From Siccirubricoccus deserti (GTDB lineage Bacteria > Pseudomonadota > Alphaproteobacteria > Acetobacterales > Acetobacteraceae): 64,000 nt of DNA. Below are positions 34,664 through 44,193 of this stretch, piece by piece. The DNA lies in the NCBI RefSeq assembly GCF_014283215.1, contig NZ_JACOMF010000004.1:1-64000 (forward strand), read 5' to 3'. A program made the translations under genes and the position numbers. Each line of letters begins with the position of its first letter. Within the stretch, counting starts at the first letter, position 1. The notes beneath the pieces are model-generated. The model was not told the DNA's origin, did not search any database, and saw nothing but the letters and a program-made list of their open reading frames with translations.

Positions 34664-35812
34664 ATGGGCGAGCAACTGGTGGACGCGGTCCAGGCGGCAC
34701 TGCGGCAGCTCCGCGACCCCGTCAGCGGGCGTGACGTGGTGGAAGCCGGAGTATTGCAGGGCCTCACGGCACGCGATGGGATGGTGCAATTCGCCCTGGC
34801 CGTGCCGCGCGAGCGGGCGCGCGAGATGGAGCCGCTGCGCCAGCAGGCCGAGCAGATCGCTGCCGGCGTGCCGGGCGTGCTGAGTGCGACCGCGGTGCTG
34901 ACCGCGCATCGCGAGCCGCAGGGGCCGAAGCCCGGCGGCGCCGGCCAGGCCGCGAAGCCCGCCTCCCCGGCCGGATCGCGGCCCGGCGCGAAGGCACCCG
35001 CCGGCCAGGGCCCGATGCTGCTGCCGGAGGTGCAGAAGATCGTCGCCGTCGCATCCGGCAAGGGCGGCGTCGGCAAATCCACCACGGCGGTCAACCTGGC
35101 GGTGGCGCTGGCGGCTCAGGGGCTGCGGGTCGGGCTGCTGGATGCCGACATCTACGGCCCTTCGCTGCCGCAGATGCTCGGGGCGCAGGAGAAGCCGCGC
35201 ACCGAGGGGCAGCAGATCATCCCGCTGCAGCGCTGGGGGCTGAAGGCGATGTCGATCGGCTTCCTGGTGGATGCCGAGACGCCGATGATCTGGCGCGGCC
35301 CGATGGTGATGGGCGCGTTGGAGCAGCTGATGGGCCAGGTGGCCTGGGGCGCGCTCGACATCATGGTGGTGGACATGCCGCCCGGCACCGGTGATGCGCA
35401 GCTGACGATGTCACAGCGGGTGCCGCTGGCCGGCGCCGTCATCGTCTCCACGCCGCAGGATGTGGCCCTGCTCGATGCCCGGCGCGGGGTGAAGATGTTT
35501 GAGCGGGTGAACGTGCCGGTGCTCGGCGTCATCGAGAACATGAGCTTCTACTGCTGCCCGAATTGCGGCCACCGGGCGGACATCTTCGGCCATGGCGGGG
35601 CCCGGGCGGAGGCCGAGCGGATGGGCGTGGAATTCCTCGGCGAGCTGCCGCTGAAACTGGCGATCCGCGAATTGGCCGATGCCGGCACCCCGATCGTCGC
35701 GGCGCGGCCGGAGACCGAGGAGGCGGCCGCCTACATGCGCATCGCCGCGCGGCTCTGGGCCAAGCTGCAAGGCAGCGCGGCGACGGCGGGGCCGAGGATC
35801 ATCATGGAGTAG
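34664..35812 (+). CDS. mrp: Mrp/ApbC iron-sulfur cluster carrier ATPase
   Basis: 382 residues. The N-terminal MIP18/DUF59 domain (ALRQLRDPVSGRDVVEAG) leads through an Ala/Pro-rich linker to a MinD-like ATPase with the deviant Walker A VASGKGGVGKSTTAVNLA, LLDADIYGPSLPQMLG and VVDMPPGTGDAQLTM. The C-terminal cysteine pair binding the Fe-S cluster is CPNCGHRADIFGHGGA. It transfers Fe-S clusters to target enzymes in the cytosol. ATG 34664 follows GGGGAG; ATG 34643 is possible. Its 3-prime end overlaps the convergent kinase gene by 11 bases. Confidence 0.95.
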   Translation: MGEQLVDAVQAALRQLRDPVSGRDVVEAGVLQGLTARDGMVQFALAVPRERAREMEPLRQQAEQIAAGVPGVLSATAVLTAHREPQGPKPGGAGQAAKPASPAGSRPGAKAPAGQGPMLLPEVQKIVAVASGKGGVGKSTTAVNLAVALAAQGLRVGLLDADIYGPSLPQMLGAQEKPRTEGQQIIPLQRWGLKAMSIGFLVDAETPMIWRGPMVMGALEQLMGQVAWGALDIMVVDMPPGTGDAQLTMSQRVPLAGAVIVSTPQDVALLDARRGVKMFERVNVPVLGVIENMSFYCCPNCGHRADIFGHGGARAEAERMGVEFLGELPLKLAIRELADAGTPIVAARPETEEAAAYMRIAARLWAKLQGSAATAGPRIIME

Positions 35813-36689
35813 ACGAGAGCAGGCGCTCGGTTTCCGCCGCCCGCGGCATCGCCGCGCCGGTGCGGGTGCAGGCCAGGGCCGCGGCGGCGGAGGCGCGGCG
35901 CATCGCCGCCGCCAGCGGCAGGCCGCGATCGAGCGACGCGGCCAGCACGCCGCACCAGGCATCGCCGGCGCCGGTGGTGTCCACCGCCCGCACCGGGAAG
36001 GCCGGCGTGGCGATGACGCCGGCGGCGGTCGCCGCCTCCGCCCCCGCCTCGCCCAAGGTTACCGCCACCGGCACGCCGAGCGCCCGGTGCAGCGCCGGGG
36101 CGCTGGCGCCGCAGCCAAGCTGGGTGCCGAGCCAGGCAGCCTCATGCTCATTGGCGATCAGCAGATCGAGCGCCCCGAGCACATCGGCCGGCAGCGGCGC
36201 CGCCGGCGCCAGGTTCAGCAGCACCCGTGCGCCGCCGGCGCGGGCGCGGCGGATCAGCGCCGCATTCTCGGCCGCCGGCACCTCCATCTGCAGCAGCAGG
36301 AGGGTGCCCGGGGAGAGCGCCGCGGCTTCGACCTGGGCGGCCCGGGCCTCACGATTCGCTCCGCTGCCGACGGCGATCTGGTTGCGCCCGGCCGGGTCGA
36401 CGAGCACCGCGGCACAGGCGGTCGGCGCCGCGACCCAGGCGAGGCGGGCGAGATCCACCCCGGCGTCCCGCAGGCCGGACAGCGCCACCTCGGCCAGCGC
36501 ATCCTCGCCCACCGCGCCGGCGAAGGCGGTGGGGGCGCCGTCCCGCGCCGCGGCGACAGCTTGGTTGGCGCCCTTGCCGCCCGGCAGCATGGCGTGGCGC
36601 GGGCTGAGGACAGTTTCGCCCGGCGCCGGCAAGCCCGGCAAGGCAAAGACGAGGTCGGTGTTGACGGAGCCGAAGACGAGCACGGACAT
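35802..36689 (-). CDS. rbsK: PfkB-family sugar kinase, ribokinase-like
   Basis: 295 residues with both PfkB signatures: LPGGKGANQAVAAARDG near residue 36 and VDTTGAGDAWCGVLAASLDR near residue 240, the latter holding the anion-hole glycines and catalytic Asp. The start VFGSVNTDLVFALPGLPAPGET is typical of ribokinase. It phosphorylates ribose or a related sugar with ATP. There is no ribose transporter or rbsD beside it, so the substrate is only a family-level guess. Confidence 0.82.
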   Translation of the reverse strand: MSVLVFGSVNTDLVFALPGLPAPGETVLSPRHAMLPGGKGANQAVAAARDGAPTAFAGAVGEDALAEVALSGLRDAGVDLARLAWVAAPTACAAVLVDPAGRNQIAVGSGANREARAAQVEAAALSPGTLLLLQMEVPAAENAALIRRARAGGARVLLNLAPAAPLPADVLGALDLLIANEHEAAWLGTQLGCGASAPALHRALGVPVAVTLGEAGAEAATAAGVIATPAFPVRAVDTTGAGDAWCGVLAASLDRGLPLAAAMRRASAAAALACTRTGAAMPRAAETERLLSSTP

Positions 36690-37204
36690 GCCCGGGCATC
36701 ACAGCACGGCGCGGCCGGAGGCGATACGCCCGCCGCGCGCCAGGGCCACGGGCGGCGGTTCGTCGGGTGGCCGGGAAGCAGGCCGATCGCCTTCTGGAAA
36801 TCAACTTAGAGGCGTTCGTTCCACGACATGACTCGCGCCTCGGAGCCTGCGATCGGCCCCGTCACACGCGTAGGCTGATGGGCCGAATGGAAGCGCGCTG
36901 GCCACTGGATTGGCACGGTTCCGCGGCTCCTGCAGGATCCGGCACGCTGACTGCCGCTGCGCTTGCGTCACTCTGCGAAAGCGGCACGCTACGAGGGCAA
37001 GGTCGGTGCCTTTTCATATACCGCCTTATTACAGTTGCTTACTTGGCGTTTATCAAAATTCACTCAAGCACCAGGACTGCAGTTCAAGAAATCATTCCGG
37101 GGATATGCTGGAATTATAATTTCACGGTGATTAACTCTTGCGATGCCAGATCATTCACGCTCTCTTATATCATCAGGTTGCATTCATTCCGCAGGACTCT
37201 CCCA
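36690..37204. other. AT-rich intergenic region ahead of an orphan ORF
   Basis: The second half (about 37005-37200) is strikingly AT-rich in this GC-rich DNA, for example TTTATCAAAATTCACTC, GGAATTATAATTTCACG and CTCTTATATCATCAGG. No gene is seen on either strand in these 515 bases. It must hold the promoter of the following ORF and may mark a horizontally acquired segment boundary. Confidence 0.6.
37115..37120 (+). promoter_or_regulatory. Candidate -10 element TATAAT
   Basis: A perfect TATAAT hexamer lies 85 bases before the ATG at 37205. The expected -35 position (TCATTC, 17-bp spacing) is poor, so the promoter call is tentative. Confidence 0.35.
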
Positions 37205-37858
37205 ATGAGCGAGGCTACAGGGTCTTATACCCATAGTGCGATGGACCAGCTGGTCCGAATGCAACTGAAGAAATGGCCGCAACGCCCGCCGGGCGTGGTC
37301 GCCAGCCCCAAGCAACCGGGGACCTGGCTGCGCGGGCGCCCTGGCGACCCCTCTATCGCCGCCCATCCTTTCCTCAAGCTGCCTGGCTCCAACCGACTGC
37401 GGACCCTGCCCGATGGTCTGTGGCTGCATTTCAGCACCTCCTCCACCGACCCCTATGTGGACATCCTCTGCATCGAGGCATGCTCCTCGTTTCAGAACCT
37501 GCTCGACAAGCGCTCCCGCTTCGCCCCCAGCACCTCCTCGCTGCTGGCCTTCTGCCCGGTGCCATGGCTGCTGGCGCCGCTGCAGCCGCACGACCCCACG
37601 CCCAGGTGGCAGCTGATCCGCATGCTGAAGACCGAACCGACGCTGCCGCTGATCCTGCCGGTGCGTGATGTCCGCGTGGTCTTCGGCCTGAAGAGCCGGC
37701 ATTACGACGGCTTCGCTCGCAGCCAAGTGGCGCAGCCACATGAATTCTTCTGTCCGATGGAAGCGCTGACCGCGGAGCACGGGCATGAGGATCCGGACAT
37801 GCGGGCGCTGATGTCGCGCGCGACCGCAGCCTCCAACTTCATGCGGCTGCCCGGTTAG
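37205..37858 (+). CDS. Hypothetical protein of unknown family
   Basis: 217 residues with ordinary high-GC codon use, so it is probably a real gene. No signal peptide or membrane segment is apparent. Notable segments are LWLHFSTSSTDPYVDILCIE, CSSFQNLLDKRSRFAPSTSS, LLAFCPVPWLLAP and VAQPHEFFCPMEALTAEHG. I do not recognise the family. The upstream region is AT-rich and contains a TATAAT; neighbours are a sugar kinase (opposite strand) and an Asp/Glu racemase 38 bases downstream on the same strand. No function is proposed. Confidence 0.6.
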   Translation: MSEATGSYTHSAMDQLVRMQLKKWPQRPPGVVASPKQPGTWLRGRPGDPSIAAHPFLKLPGSNRLRTLPDGLWLHFSTSSTDPYVDILCIEACSSFQNLLDKRSRFAPSTSSLLAFCPVPWLLAPLQPHDPTPRWQLIRMLKTEPTLPLILPVRDVRVVFGLKSRHYDGFARSQVAQPHEFFCPMEALTAEHGHEDPDMRALMSRATAASNFMRLPG

Positions 37859-37896
37859 GGCAGCATGCTCCCTCTGACGAAGGGGATTCAGATAGG

Positions 37897-38592
37897 ATGC
37901 AACGGATTCTCGGGGTGCTGGGTGGCATGGGGCCACTGGCCAGCGCGCAATTCATGGTCCGCCTTACGCTGCTGACGCCCGCGGAGCGTGACCAGGACCA
38001 TGTGCCGGCGGTGCTGTGGTCCGACCCTCGGATCCCGGACCGGAGCGCCGCCCGGCTGGCGGGCGGCGAGGACCCCCTGCCCGCCCTGCTGCATGGCCTG
38101 CGCGGGCTGGAGGCGGCCGGCGCCGGGGCCATCGCGATCCCCTGCAACACCGCGCATGGCTGGTTCGACGAGATGCAGGCAGCGACCAGCCTGCCGATCC
38201 TGCACATCGTTGATGCCGCGGCGGCGGAGCTTGCCCGGCTCGGCGTGCGGGCGGGGCCGATCGGTGTCATGGGCACCACCGGCACCCTGGCGATGCGACT
38301 CTACCAGGACCGGCTGGCGGATCGCGGCTACGAGTGCCTGGTGCCGGAGCCGGAGGAAATGGCGCGGCAGGTCACGCCGGCGATCGGGCTGGTGAAGGCG
38401 AACCGGGTAGCGGAGGCTTATGGCCCGCTTGCCGAGGTGGCGGCGGCGCTGATGGCGCGCGGTGCCCGGGCGGTGGTGCTCGGCTGCACCGAGATTCCGC
38501 TCGGCATCGCTGCCGGGCCGGCGCTTCCCTTCCCGGTGGCCAGCACCATCGATGCCCTGGCGCGCGTCTCCATCGATTGGGCGCGGGGCTGA
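37897..38592 (+). CDS. Aspartate/glutamate racemase family protein
   Basis: 231 residues, the size of the cofactor-independent Asp/Glu racemase family. Both catalytic cysteines are present: Cys83 in AIPCNTAHGW and Cys197 in LGCTEIPLG. The start RILGVLGGMGPLASAQFM is the family's opening. It interconverts L- and D-aspartate or a related amino acid, or acts as a hydantoin racemase-like enzyme. It lies downstream of the orphan ORF and is followed by a hairpin. Confidence 0.88.
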   Translation: MQRILGVLGGMGPLASAQFMVRLTLLTPAERDQDHVPAVLWSDPRIPDRSAARLAGGEDPLPALLHGLRGLEAAGAGAIAIPCNTAHGWFDEMQAATSLPILHIVDAAAAELARLGVRAGPIGVMGTTGTLAMRLYQDRLADRGYECLVPEPEEMARQVTPAIGLVKANRVAEAYGPLAEVAAALMARGARAVVLGCTEIPLGIAAGPALPFPVASTIDALARVSIDWARG

Positions 38593-38707
38593 GGCCGCGA
38601 AGGATGCGATCCTTGAGAGGGCCGAGTGCTGCGTTCAGGCATCCGACGGCGGCACGCCATCGGCATGAGAGCGGTTGAGGCGGCCATGCAGGCTACCGAC
38701 CGGAGAT

Positions 38708-38727
38708 CCTGACCTCCGGCGGTCAGG
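38708..38727. terminator. Short hairpin between convergent genes
   Basis: CCTGACC and GGTCAGG pair around TCCGGC, between the racemase stop and the stop of the small gene on the other strand. A seven-bp stem without a U-tract is weak evidence. Confidence 0.35.
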
Positions 38728-38761
38728 GAGGTGTTGGGCTGCGCTGGCGCTTCGCCCGGCG

Positions 38762-39010
38762 TCAGTCGCAGTCGCAGCCGTCGGTCGGGCCCTCATCGCC
38801 GCGCACGACATGGTGGTCGATCCATTCGGCGACCAGGCGCCGTGCCTCCTGCACCGAGGATTCCGGATGGTGCACGCGGTAGAGGGTGGTGCAGGCGCGG
38901 AAGGCCATCAGGTCGTCGGAACCGGTCTCCCGCAGTTCGCGGTAGGCGGTCACCACGGCACGCTCGCAACGGCGGAGGGTGACACTGACGTCGGTCGCCA
39001 AACGCCCCAT
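38762..39010 (-). CDS. Small protein with CDCD tail, putatively Fur-regulated
   Basis: 82 residues from ATG 39010, which has GGAGG eight bases upstream. The sequence is mainly helical (VSVTLRRCERAVVTAYRELR, VQEARRLVAEWIDHHVVRGD) and ends in the acidic, cysteine-bearing GPTDGCDCD. No known family was identified. A palindrome resembling alphaproteobacterial Fur boxes lies 28-44 bases before the ATG, which suggests an iron-responsive role. Three internal or terminal Cys residues could bind metal; this is inference. Confidence 0.65.
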   Translation of the reverse strand: MGRLATDVSVTLRRCERAVVTAYRELRETGSDDLMAFRACTTLYRVHHPESSVQEARRLVAEWIDHHVVRGDEGPTDGCDCD

Positions 39011-39037
39011 TCCCGGAATCCTCCACCTGCAACTCAG

Positions 39038-39054
39038 TTGCGAGTCATTCGCAA
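39038..39054. promoter_or_regulatory. Fur-like palindrome TTGCGA-N5-TCGCAA
   Basis: TTGCGAGTCATTCGCAA has perfect six-base arms around GTCAT and resembles Fur/iron-response operators of alpha- and gammaproteobacteria. An overlapping dyad GCAACT-C-AGTTGC lies immediately beside it. It sits between the small gene's start and the preceding intergenic region. Confidence 0.5.
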
Positions 39055-39226
39055 TAGCGCGTTACTCTAACGGCATGGATGTGGCTCGACAAGCCTCAAA
39101 GCGGCTTGATCCGAGCCACTTGGCCGCAAGAGGTCCTACACATGGACGGGCGGGATCCGATGCCGGGTGAGGCAGGCGCGCCACGCCTCCTCAACCGGCC
39201 TGCGAACCGGCCGCCCGCCGCGCGAT

Positions 39227-40297
39227 TCAGCCGCGGCCGACGACCTCCGCCAGGGCCTTGCCCACATCCACCGTGCCCGCCTGGCCACCCATGTCGCGGG
39301 TCCGCGGGCCGCCGTCGCGCAGCATGGTCTCGATGGCATCGGTGATGGCATCTGCCGCGGCTTTCTCGCCCAGATGCTCCAGCATCATCGCGCCGGACCA
39401 GATCTGGCCGATCGGGTTGCAGATCCACTTGCCGGCGATGTCGGGCGCCGAGCCGTGCACCGGCTCGAACATGCTGGGGAAGGTCTTCTCCGGGTTGATG
39501 TTGGCGCTGGCGGCGATGCCGATCGAGCCCGCCACCGCCGGCCCCAGGTCGCTCAGGATGTCGCCGAACAGGTTGGAGCCGACGACCACGTCGAACCAGT
39601 CGGGATGCTGGACGAAATGCGCGCAGAGGATGTCGATGTGGAATTGGTCGGTGGTCACCTCCGGGTAGGCCTTCGCCATCTCGGCGAAGCGCTCGTCCCA
39701 ATAGGGCATGGTGAAGGTGATGCCGTTCGACTTGGTGGCGCTGGTCACCTTCTTGCGCTTGCGGGTCATCGCCAGTTCGAAGGCGTATTTCATCACCCGG
39801 TCGCAGCCGATGCGGGTGAGGATCGATTGCTGAGAGACGAATTCGCGGTCGGTGCCTGGGAACATCCGGCCGCCGACGCTGCTGTACTCGCCCTCGGTAT
39901 TCTCCCGCACCACGTAGAAGTCGATGTCGGCCGGACCGCGGTTGGCCAGCGGCGTGGTGGCGCCGGGCAGCAGCTTGCAGGGGCGCAGGTTCACATACTG
40001 GTCAAAGCCGCGACGAATCGGGATCAGCAGCCCCCAGAGCGAGACATGGTCCGGCACCCCGGGCCAGCCGACGGCGCCGAGGAAGACGCTGTCCGACTGC
40101 TTCAGCCGGTCCAGCCCATCCTCCGGCATCATCTTGCCGGTCTGCGCATAGGTCTCGCAGGACCAGTCGTAATGGGTCAGCTCCAGCTCGAAGCCGAAGC
40201 GGCGGGCGGCGGCGTCCAGCACACGCAAGCCCTCGGGCGTGGTTTCCTTGCCGATCCCATCTCCCGGGATGACGGCGATGCGGTGCTTGCGGGCCAT
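39227..40297 (-). CDS. ttuC: Tartrate dehydrogenase-like (isocitrate/isopropylmalate dehydrogenase family)
   Basis: 356 residues of the beta-decarboxylating dehydrogenase family: VIPGDGIGKETTPEGLRVLD at the start, YVVRENTEGEYSSVGGRMF in the substrate region, DWFDVVVGSNLFGDILSD and PVHGSAPDIAGK near the end. The GAVGWPGVPDHVSLWGLLIP stretch is typical of TtuC/tartrate dehydrogenase rather than LeuB or Icd. It oxidises tartrate, D-malate or a related hydroxy acid using NAD and Mn. It is convergent with nothing and divergent from purC. Exact substrate is uncertain among these activities. Confidence 0.85.
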   Translation of the reverse strand: MARKHRIAVIPGDGIGKETTPEGLRVLDAAARRFGFELELTHYDWSCETYAQTGKMMPEDGLDRLKQSDSVFLGAVGWPGVPDHVSLWGLLIPIRRGFDQYVNLRPCKLLPGATTPLANRGPADIDFYVVRENTEGEYSSVGGRMFPGTDREFVSQQSILTRIGCDRVMKYAFELAMTRKRKKVTSATKSNGITFTMPYWDERFAEMAKAYPEVTTDQFHIDILCAHFVQHPDWFDVVVGSNLFGDILSDLGPAVAGSIGIAASANINPEKTFPSMFEPVHGSAPDIAGKWICNPIGQIWSGAMMLEHLGEKAAADAITDAIETMLRDGGPRTRDMGGQAGTVDVGKALAEVVGRG

Positions 40298-40415
40298 GGC
40301 GGCAGATCCTCCGGATTTCCCGCGCAGCATGACGCGGGCGGGGCCGGGGCTCAACCGGGCGGGGTAGCGCGTAACGCCCCTAGCCCTTGGGCCCCGCCAT
40401 CGCCTAAATCGGGCC

Positions 40416-41396
40416 ATGCCCCACACCGCCGAGAGCCTCGCCCCCTACGCCGATTTCATCCTCCGGGACGCGGCCATCCCCGAGCTGCCGAACCACTACC
40501 GTGGCAAGGTGCGGGAGAATTACGACCTGCCGGACGGCAGCCGCATCATCATCGCCACCGACCGGCTGAGCGCCTTCGACCGGATTATCACCGCGGTGCC
40601 GCTGAAGGGGCAGGTGCTGACCCAGCTCGCCCGCTTCTGGTTCGACCGCACCGGCGATCTCTGCCCCAACCATGTGATCGGCTACCCCGACCCCAATGTG
40701 CTGCTGTGCCGGCGGCTGACGATCATGCCGGTCGAGGTGGTGGTGCGGGACTACCTGGCCGGCACCACCTCCACCGCCATCCTCACCATGTACCAGGCCG
40801 GGCGGCGGGAGATGTACGGCCACCGCTTCCCGGACGGGTTGCGGCCCAACCAGAAGCTGCCGGCGACCATCATCACCCCGACCACCAAGGCCTTCGACGC
40901 CGGCGGGCATGACGAGGAGCTGACGGCGGAGCGCATCCTCTCCACCGGGCTGCTGACCGCGGCGCAGTGGGAGGAGGTCTCGGCCCGCGCCCTGGCGCTG
41001 TTCGCCCGCGGGCGGGAGATGGCGGCGAAGCAGGGGCTGATCCTGGTCGACACCAAATACGAGTTCGGCTTTGACGCTGATGGCAAGATCGTTCTGGCCG
41101 ACGAGATCCACACCCCGGACAGCAGCCGCTACTGGTTCGCCGGCAGCTATCCCGAACGCTTCACCGCCGGCGAGGCGCCCGAGAGCTTCGACAAGGATTT
41201 CGTCCGCCGTTGGGTGGTCGCCCGCTGCGACCCCTACAAGGACCCGGTCCCGGAGATCCCCACCGAGGTGAACCTGGCAGCGGCGCAACGCTATATCCAG
41301 GCCTTCGAAACCATCACCGGCACGGATTTCCCGCTGCCGCCGAGGGACCAGCCGGTGCTGGCCCGCATCAGGGCGAACCTGCAGCCCTTCTTCTGA
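40416..41396 (+). CDS. purC: Phosphoribosylaminoimidazole-succinocarboxamide synthase
   Basis: 326 residues, the longer single-domain SAICAR synthetase type. Signatures: [20 protein letters not shown] (GKVR motif), [37 protein letters not shown] and [31 protein letters not shown]. It catalyses the ATP-dependent joining of CAIR and aspartate in purine synthesis. Its 3-prime end overlaps msrQ by 29 bases on the opposite strand. No other pur genes are adjacent; pyrE is 2 kb away. Confidence 0.95.
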   Translation: MPHTAESLAPYADFILRDAAIPELPNHYRGKVRENYDLPDGSRIIIATDRLSAFDRIITAVPLKGQVLTQLARFWFDRTGDLCPNHVIGYPDPNVLLCRRLTIMPVEVVVRDYLAGTTSTAILTMYQAGRREMYGHRFPDGLRPNQKLPATIITPTTKAFDAGGHDEELTAERILSTGLLTAAQWEEVSARALALFARGREMAAKQGLILVDTKYEFGFDADGKIVLADEIHTPDSSRYWFAGSYPERFTAGEAPESFDKDFVRRWVVARCDPYKDPVPEIPTEVNLAAAQRYIQAFETITGTDFPLPPRDQPVLARIRANLQPFF

Positions 41397-42252
41397 GCAC
41401 CGCCAGCAGCGGCACGGCCAGCGCCACCACCCCGGCCCAGAGCGCCGGCCGCAGCCCGAAAGTGACATCCAGATTGGCTTCAAGGATACGCGCCGCCGGC
41501 AGGTTGGTGGCCAGCGCGTACCAGGCGAATTCGATCAGCGCCCCGCCCAGCGCCGCCACCGGCGCCAGCGCCAGCAGCGCCAGCGGCCGCGCCCGCCACC
41601 CCGCCGGCAGCAGCCGCCAAGCCAGCAGCCAGACCAGCAGCCCAGCCACCAGCACCGCTTCCCACAGCGCTGATTTCGACTGCAGGAAGAAGTGGAAGCA
41701 GCCGAGCAGGGCGATCGGCCAGATCAGCAGGTGCAGCCGCTTCCAGCCTCGGCCGAGGTGGCGGACCCAGCCATCGGTCGAGGTCCAGCCCAGCGCCACC
41801 AGCCCCAGCAATCCGACGAAGCCGATGGTCAGGTAGAAGCGCCGCAGGATCTCCGCGCCGATGTGAAGCAGCCGGAAATTCTCGTTCGCCACATACATGC
41901 CGAGGTGCAGCAGCGCATAGGCCAGGGTGCCGAGCCCAAGCATCCGCCGCAGCCCCGCCAGCTGCGGCAGCGCCAGGATGCGCGCCAGCGGGGTCACCGC
42001 CAGGGTCACCAGCAGCAGCCTGATGGTCCAGAGGCCGATCTCCCGCAGCCCCTCCTTCCAGGGCTCGGGCCCGAGGCCATGGCTCGCCGCCAGCCAACCT
42101 ACCCAGGCGGCCGGGGCCAACAGCAGGGCGAAAGTCACGGCCCGCGTCGCCGAGAAGCGCCGGCGCTGGTCCTGCCAGGGCCAGCGGAAGGCGCGGGCGC
42201 GGCCGGCGGGCAGCGCCGGCGGGAAGGCGGCGCGGAGAAGAAGCTGCATCAT
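41368..42252 (-). CDS. msrQ: MsrQ, heme-binding membrane subunit of the methionine sulfoxide reductase system
   Basis: 294 residues. Six-helix ferric-reductase-like membrane protein: [40 protein letters not shown] (His in helix), [39 protein letters not shown] (His ligands). These match the MsrQ/YedZ pattern. It passes electrons across the membrane to MsrP, which repairs oxidised periplasmic methionine. msrP, usually adjacent, is not in the window. ATG 42252 or 42249 (MMQ). The carboxyl end overlaps purC on the other strand. Confidence 0.88.
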   Translation of the reverse strand: MMQLLLRAAFPPALPAGRARAFRWPWQDQRRRFSATRAVTFALLLAPAAWVGWLAASHGLGPEPWKEGLREIGLWTIRLLLVTLAVTPLARILALPQLAGLRRMLGLGTLAYALLHLGMYVANENFRLLHIGAEILRRFYLTIGFVGLLGLVALGWTSTDGWVRHLGRGWKRLHLLIWPIALLGCFHFFLQSKSALWEAVLVAGLLVWLLAWRLLPAGWRARPLALLALAPVAALGGALIEFAWYALATNLPAARILEANLDVTFGLRPALWAGVVALAVPLLAVLRRRAAGSP

Positions 42253-42296
42253 GCTGGCTCTTTCGCCCGATGCGCCGCCCCCGTTACCGTCCCCCC

Positions 42297-43274
42297 TCAC
42301 AGCAAGCCTCGAATGGCGATGGCCGCAGCCACCCTGCCGGTCTCGTCCAGCGCCGGCCGGGCGAAGGGCGCCGGCGCCGCCGCCAGCGGCCGGGCCTGGC
42401 CGGCGGCAACCAGGCTCTCGGCCAGCCGCCGATGCCGCGAACCGAGCCCGCCAGGATCGGCGATGAAGACCGGGGCGAGGGTCGCTAGCGCCTCCGACAG
42501 CATGGAGACGCTGTCGCCGGTCACCACCACCGCATCCGCCCAGGCGAGGAAGCCGACATAGGGGTTGGGGCCCGCCTCCCCTGCCCGGTACAGCCGGTGC
42601 GGCACGCCGGCGAGGGCCATGGCCATGGCCTCGGCGGCGGCGGGGCCGCTGCGGCGGCTGGTGCTGGCCATGACGCTGCCGGCGAAGCCGGCGACCCGGG
42701 CGGCGATGGCGGCGGCGGCGGCAGGCGCCATCGGCCCCTGCCGACCGGGCTTGCCACCGACCAGCAAGGCGACCCTCGGCGCCGGCAACGCTGCCAGCGC
42801 CGCCCATTCGGCCCGCGCCACGGCCAGCCGGGCCGGGGCCAGCCGGTGGCAGGCGCCGAGGATCGGCAGGATGTTCGGCGCCTCCGGCGGGCCATCGTGC
42901 CGGCCGATGACCAGCAGATCGAACGCCGCCGCGCCGAACCCCGGCCGCATGCAATGCACGGTGCGGGCGCCGCGCCGGCCGAGCCAGAGCGCCACCGGCG
43001 CCGCCCGCCGTCCGGCCGAGAGCACCAACCGCGGCCAGGGCGGCCCGCCGAGGCCGGCGCGCGCCGCGGCGGTCAGCCCGGCCAGGGTCGGCAGCGGCCA
43101 GGGCAGCCGCGCCAGCGGACCCCAGGCGAGCGGGTGAATGGCGAAGCCGAGGCCCAGCCGCTCGGCGATGCCGAGCGCCTGCGCCGCCGTCCCGGCCCGC
43201 GGGTCGGCCAGGACCCAGACCTGGTCGGTGGCCGGACCCGCGCGGCGCGGTGCTTCGGGTGTGGCTTCCCTCAT
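42297..43274 (-). CDS. ELM1-family (DUF1022) protein
   Basis: 325 residues. The start [53 protein letters not shown] and [20 protein letters not shown] are characteristic of the bacterial ELM1/GtrOC-like family related to GT-B glycosyltransferases and to the plant mitochondrial fission factor ELM1. Bacterial function is not settled; a sugar-related role is plausible from the fold. It is divergent from pyrE and 44 bases upstream of msrQ on the same strand. Confidence 0.85.
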   Translation of the reverse strand: MREATPEAPRRAGPATDQVWVLADPRAGTAAQALGIAERLGLGFAIHPLAWGPLARLPWPLPTLAGLTAAARAGLGGPPWPRLVLSAGRRAAPVALWLGRRGARTVHCMRPGFGAAAFDLLVIGRHDGPPEAPNILPILGACHRLAPARLAVARAEWAALAALPAPRVALLVGGKPGRQGPMAPAAAAAIAARVAGFAGSVMASTSRRSGPAAAEAMAMALAGVPHRLYRAGEAGPNPYVGFLAWADAVVVTGDSVSMLSEALATLAPVFIADPGGLGSRHRRLAESLVAAGQARPLAAAPAPFARPALDETGRVAAAIAIRGLL

Positions 43275-43334
43275 GGACGGCCGCCGGGCCGGCGGTTACG
43301 AGGGGGGCGAACGCCGCCGGCAGGGGAATGCGCC

Positions 43335-44054
43335 ATGGCCATGCAACATGCTTCCGATTGGGACCGCGACGCCGCGCTGACCACCGCGCGCATCCTGCTG
43401 GAAATCAAGGCGGTGAACTTCCGCCCGGAGGAACCCTATACCTTCACCAGCGGCTGGAAGAGCCCGGTCTACATCGACTGCCGCAAGATCATCTACTTCC
43501 CTCGCGCCCGCACCAGGATCTGCGACCTTGGCGTCGAGAAGATCGGTCGCCACATCGGCTATGAGACCATCGACGTGGTCGCCGGCGGCGAGACCGCGGG
43601 CATCCCCTTCGCCGCCTGGATCGCCGACCGCATGGCAACGCCGATGGCCTATGTCCGCAAGCAGCCGAAGGGCTTCGGCCGCGGCGCCCAAATTGAGGGC
43701 GACGTGCCGGAGGGCAAGAATACCCTGCTGGTGGAGGACCTGACCACCGACGGCGCCAGCAAGATCAAATTCGCCCAGGCACTGCGCGACGCCGGCGCCA
43801 CTTGCGACCACACCTTCGTGGTCTTCTACTACGGCGTCTTCCCCGGCAGCTTCGAGACGATGAAGGGCATGAACCTCAGCCTGCACCACCTGTGCACCTG
43901 GTGGGACGTGCTGGAGGTGTGCCGGGAGCGACCCTATTTCGCCGAGGGCGCGCTGAAGGAAGTGCGGAAATTCCTCGAGGACCCGGTGTCCTGGTCGCAG
44001 GCGCATGGGGGCATCGGCTCGGCGGCCGAGGCGAAGGCCAAGGGCACGGAGTAG
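43335..44054 (+). CDS. pyrE: Orotate phosphoribosyltransferase
   Basis: 239 residues. The PRPP-binding motif is [20 protein letters not shown] (about residues 133-152); the N-terminal [20 protein letters not shown] and [19 protein letters not shown] are typical of alphaproteobacterial PyrE. It forms OMP from orotate and PRPP in pyrimidine synthesis. ATG 43335 gives [11 protein letters not shown] hairpin follows the stop. Confidence 0.93.
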   Translation: MAMQHASDWDRDAALTTARILLEIKAVNFRPEEPYTFTSGWKSPVYIDCRKIIYFPRARTRICDLGVEKIGRHIGYETIDVVAGGETAGIPFAAWIADRMATPMAYVRKQPKGFGRGAQIEGDVPEGKNTLLVEDLTTDGASKIKFAQALRDAGATCDHTFVVFYYGVFPGSFETMKGMNLSLHHLCTWWDVLEVCRERPYFAEGALKEVRKFLEDPVSWSQAHGGIGSAAEAKAKGTE

Positions 44055-44060
44055 TCCCGG

Positions 44061-44085
44061 CGGCATGAATGTTCCATTCATGCCG
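44061..44085 (+). terminator. Hairpin after pyrE
   Basis: CGGCATGAAT and ATTCATGCCG pair perfectly around GTTCC, six bases after the pyrE stop. No U-tract follows. Confidence 0.5.
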
Positions 44086-44193
44086 AGTGCCCGAAGGGGC
44101 GCATGGCCAGGCTTGCGGAGCGAACCGCTTGGCGACTGGGGGGCGTTGACCGGTCACGATCAACGGCCGTTGGTATAGGGAGGATCGGACCCG

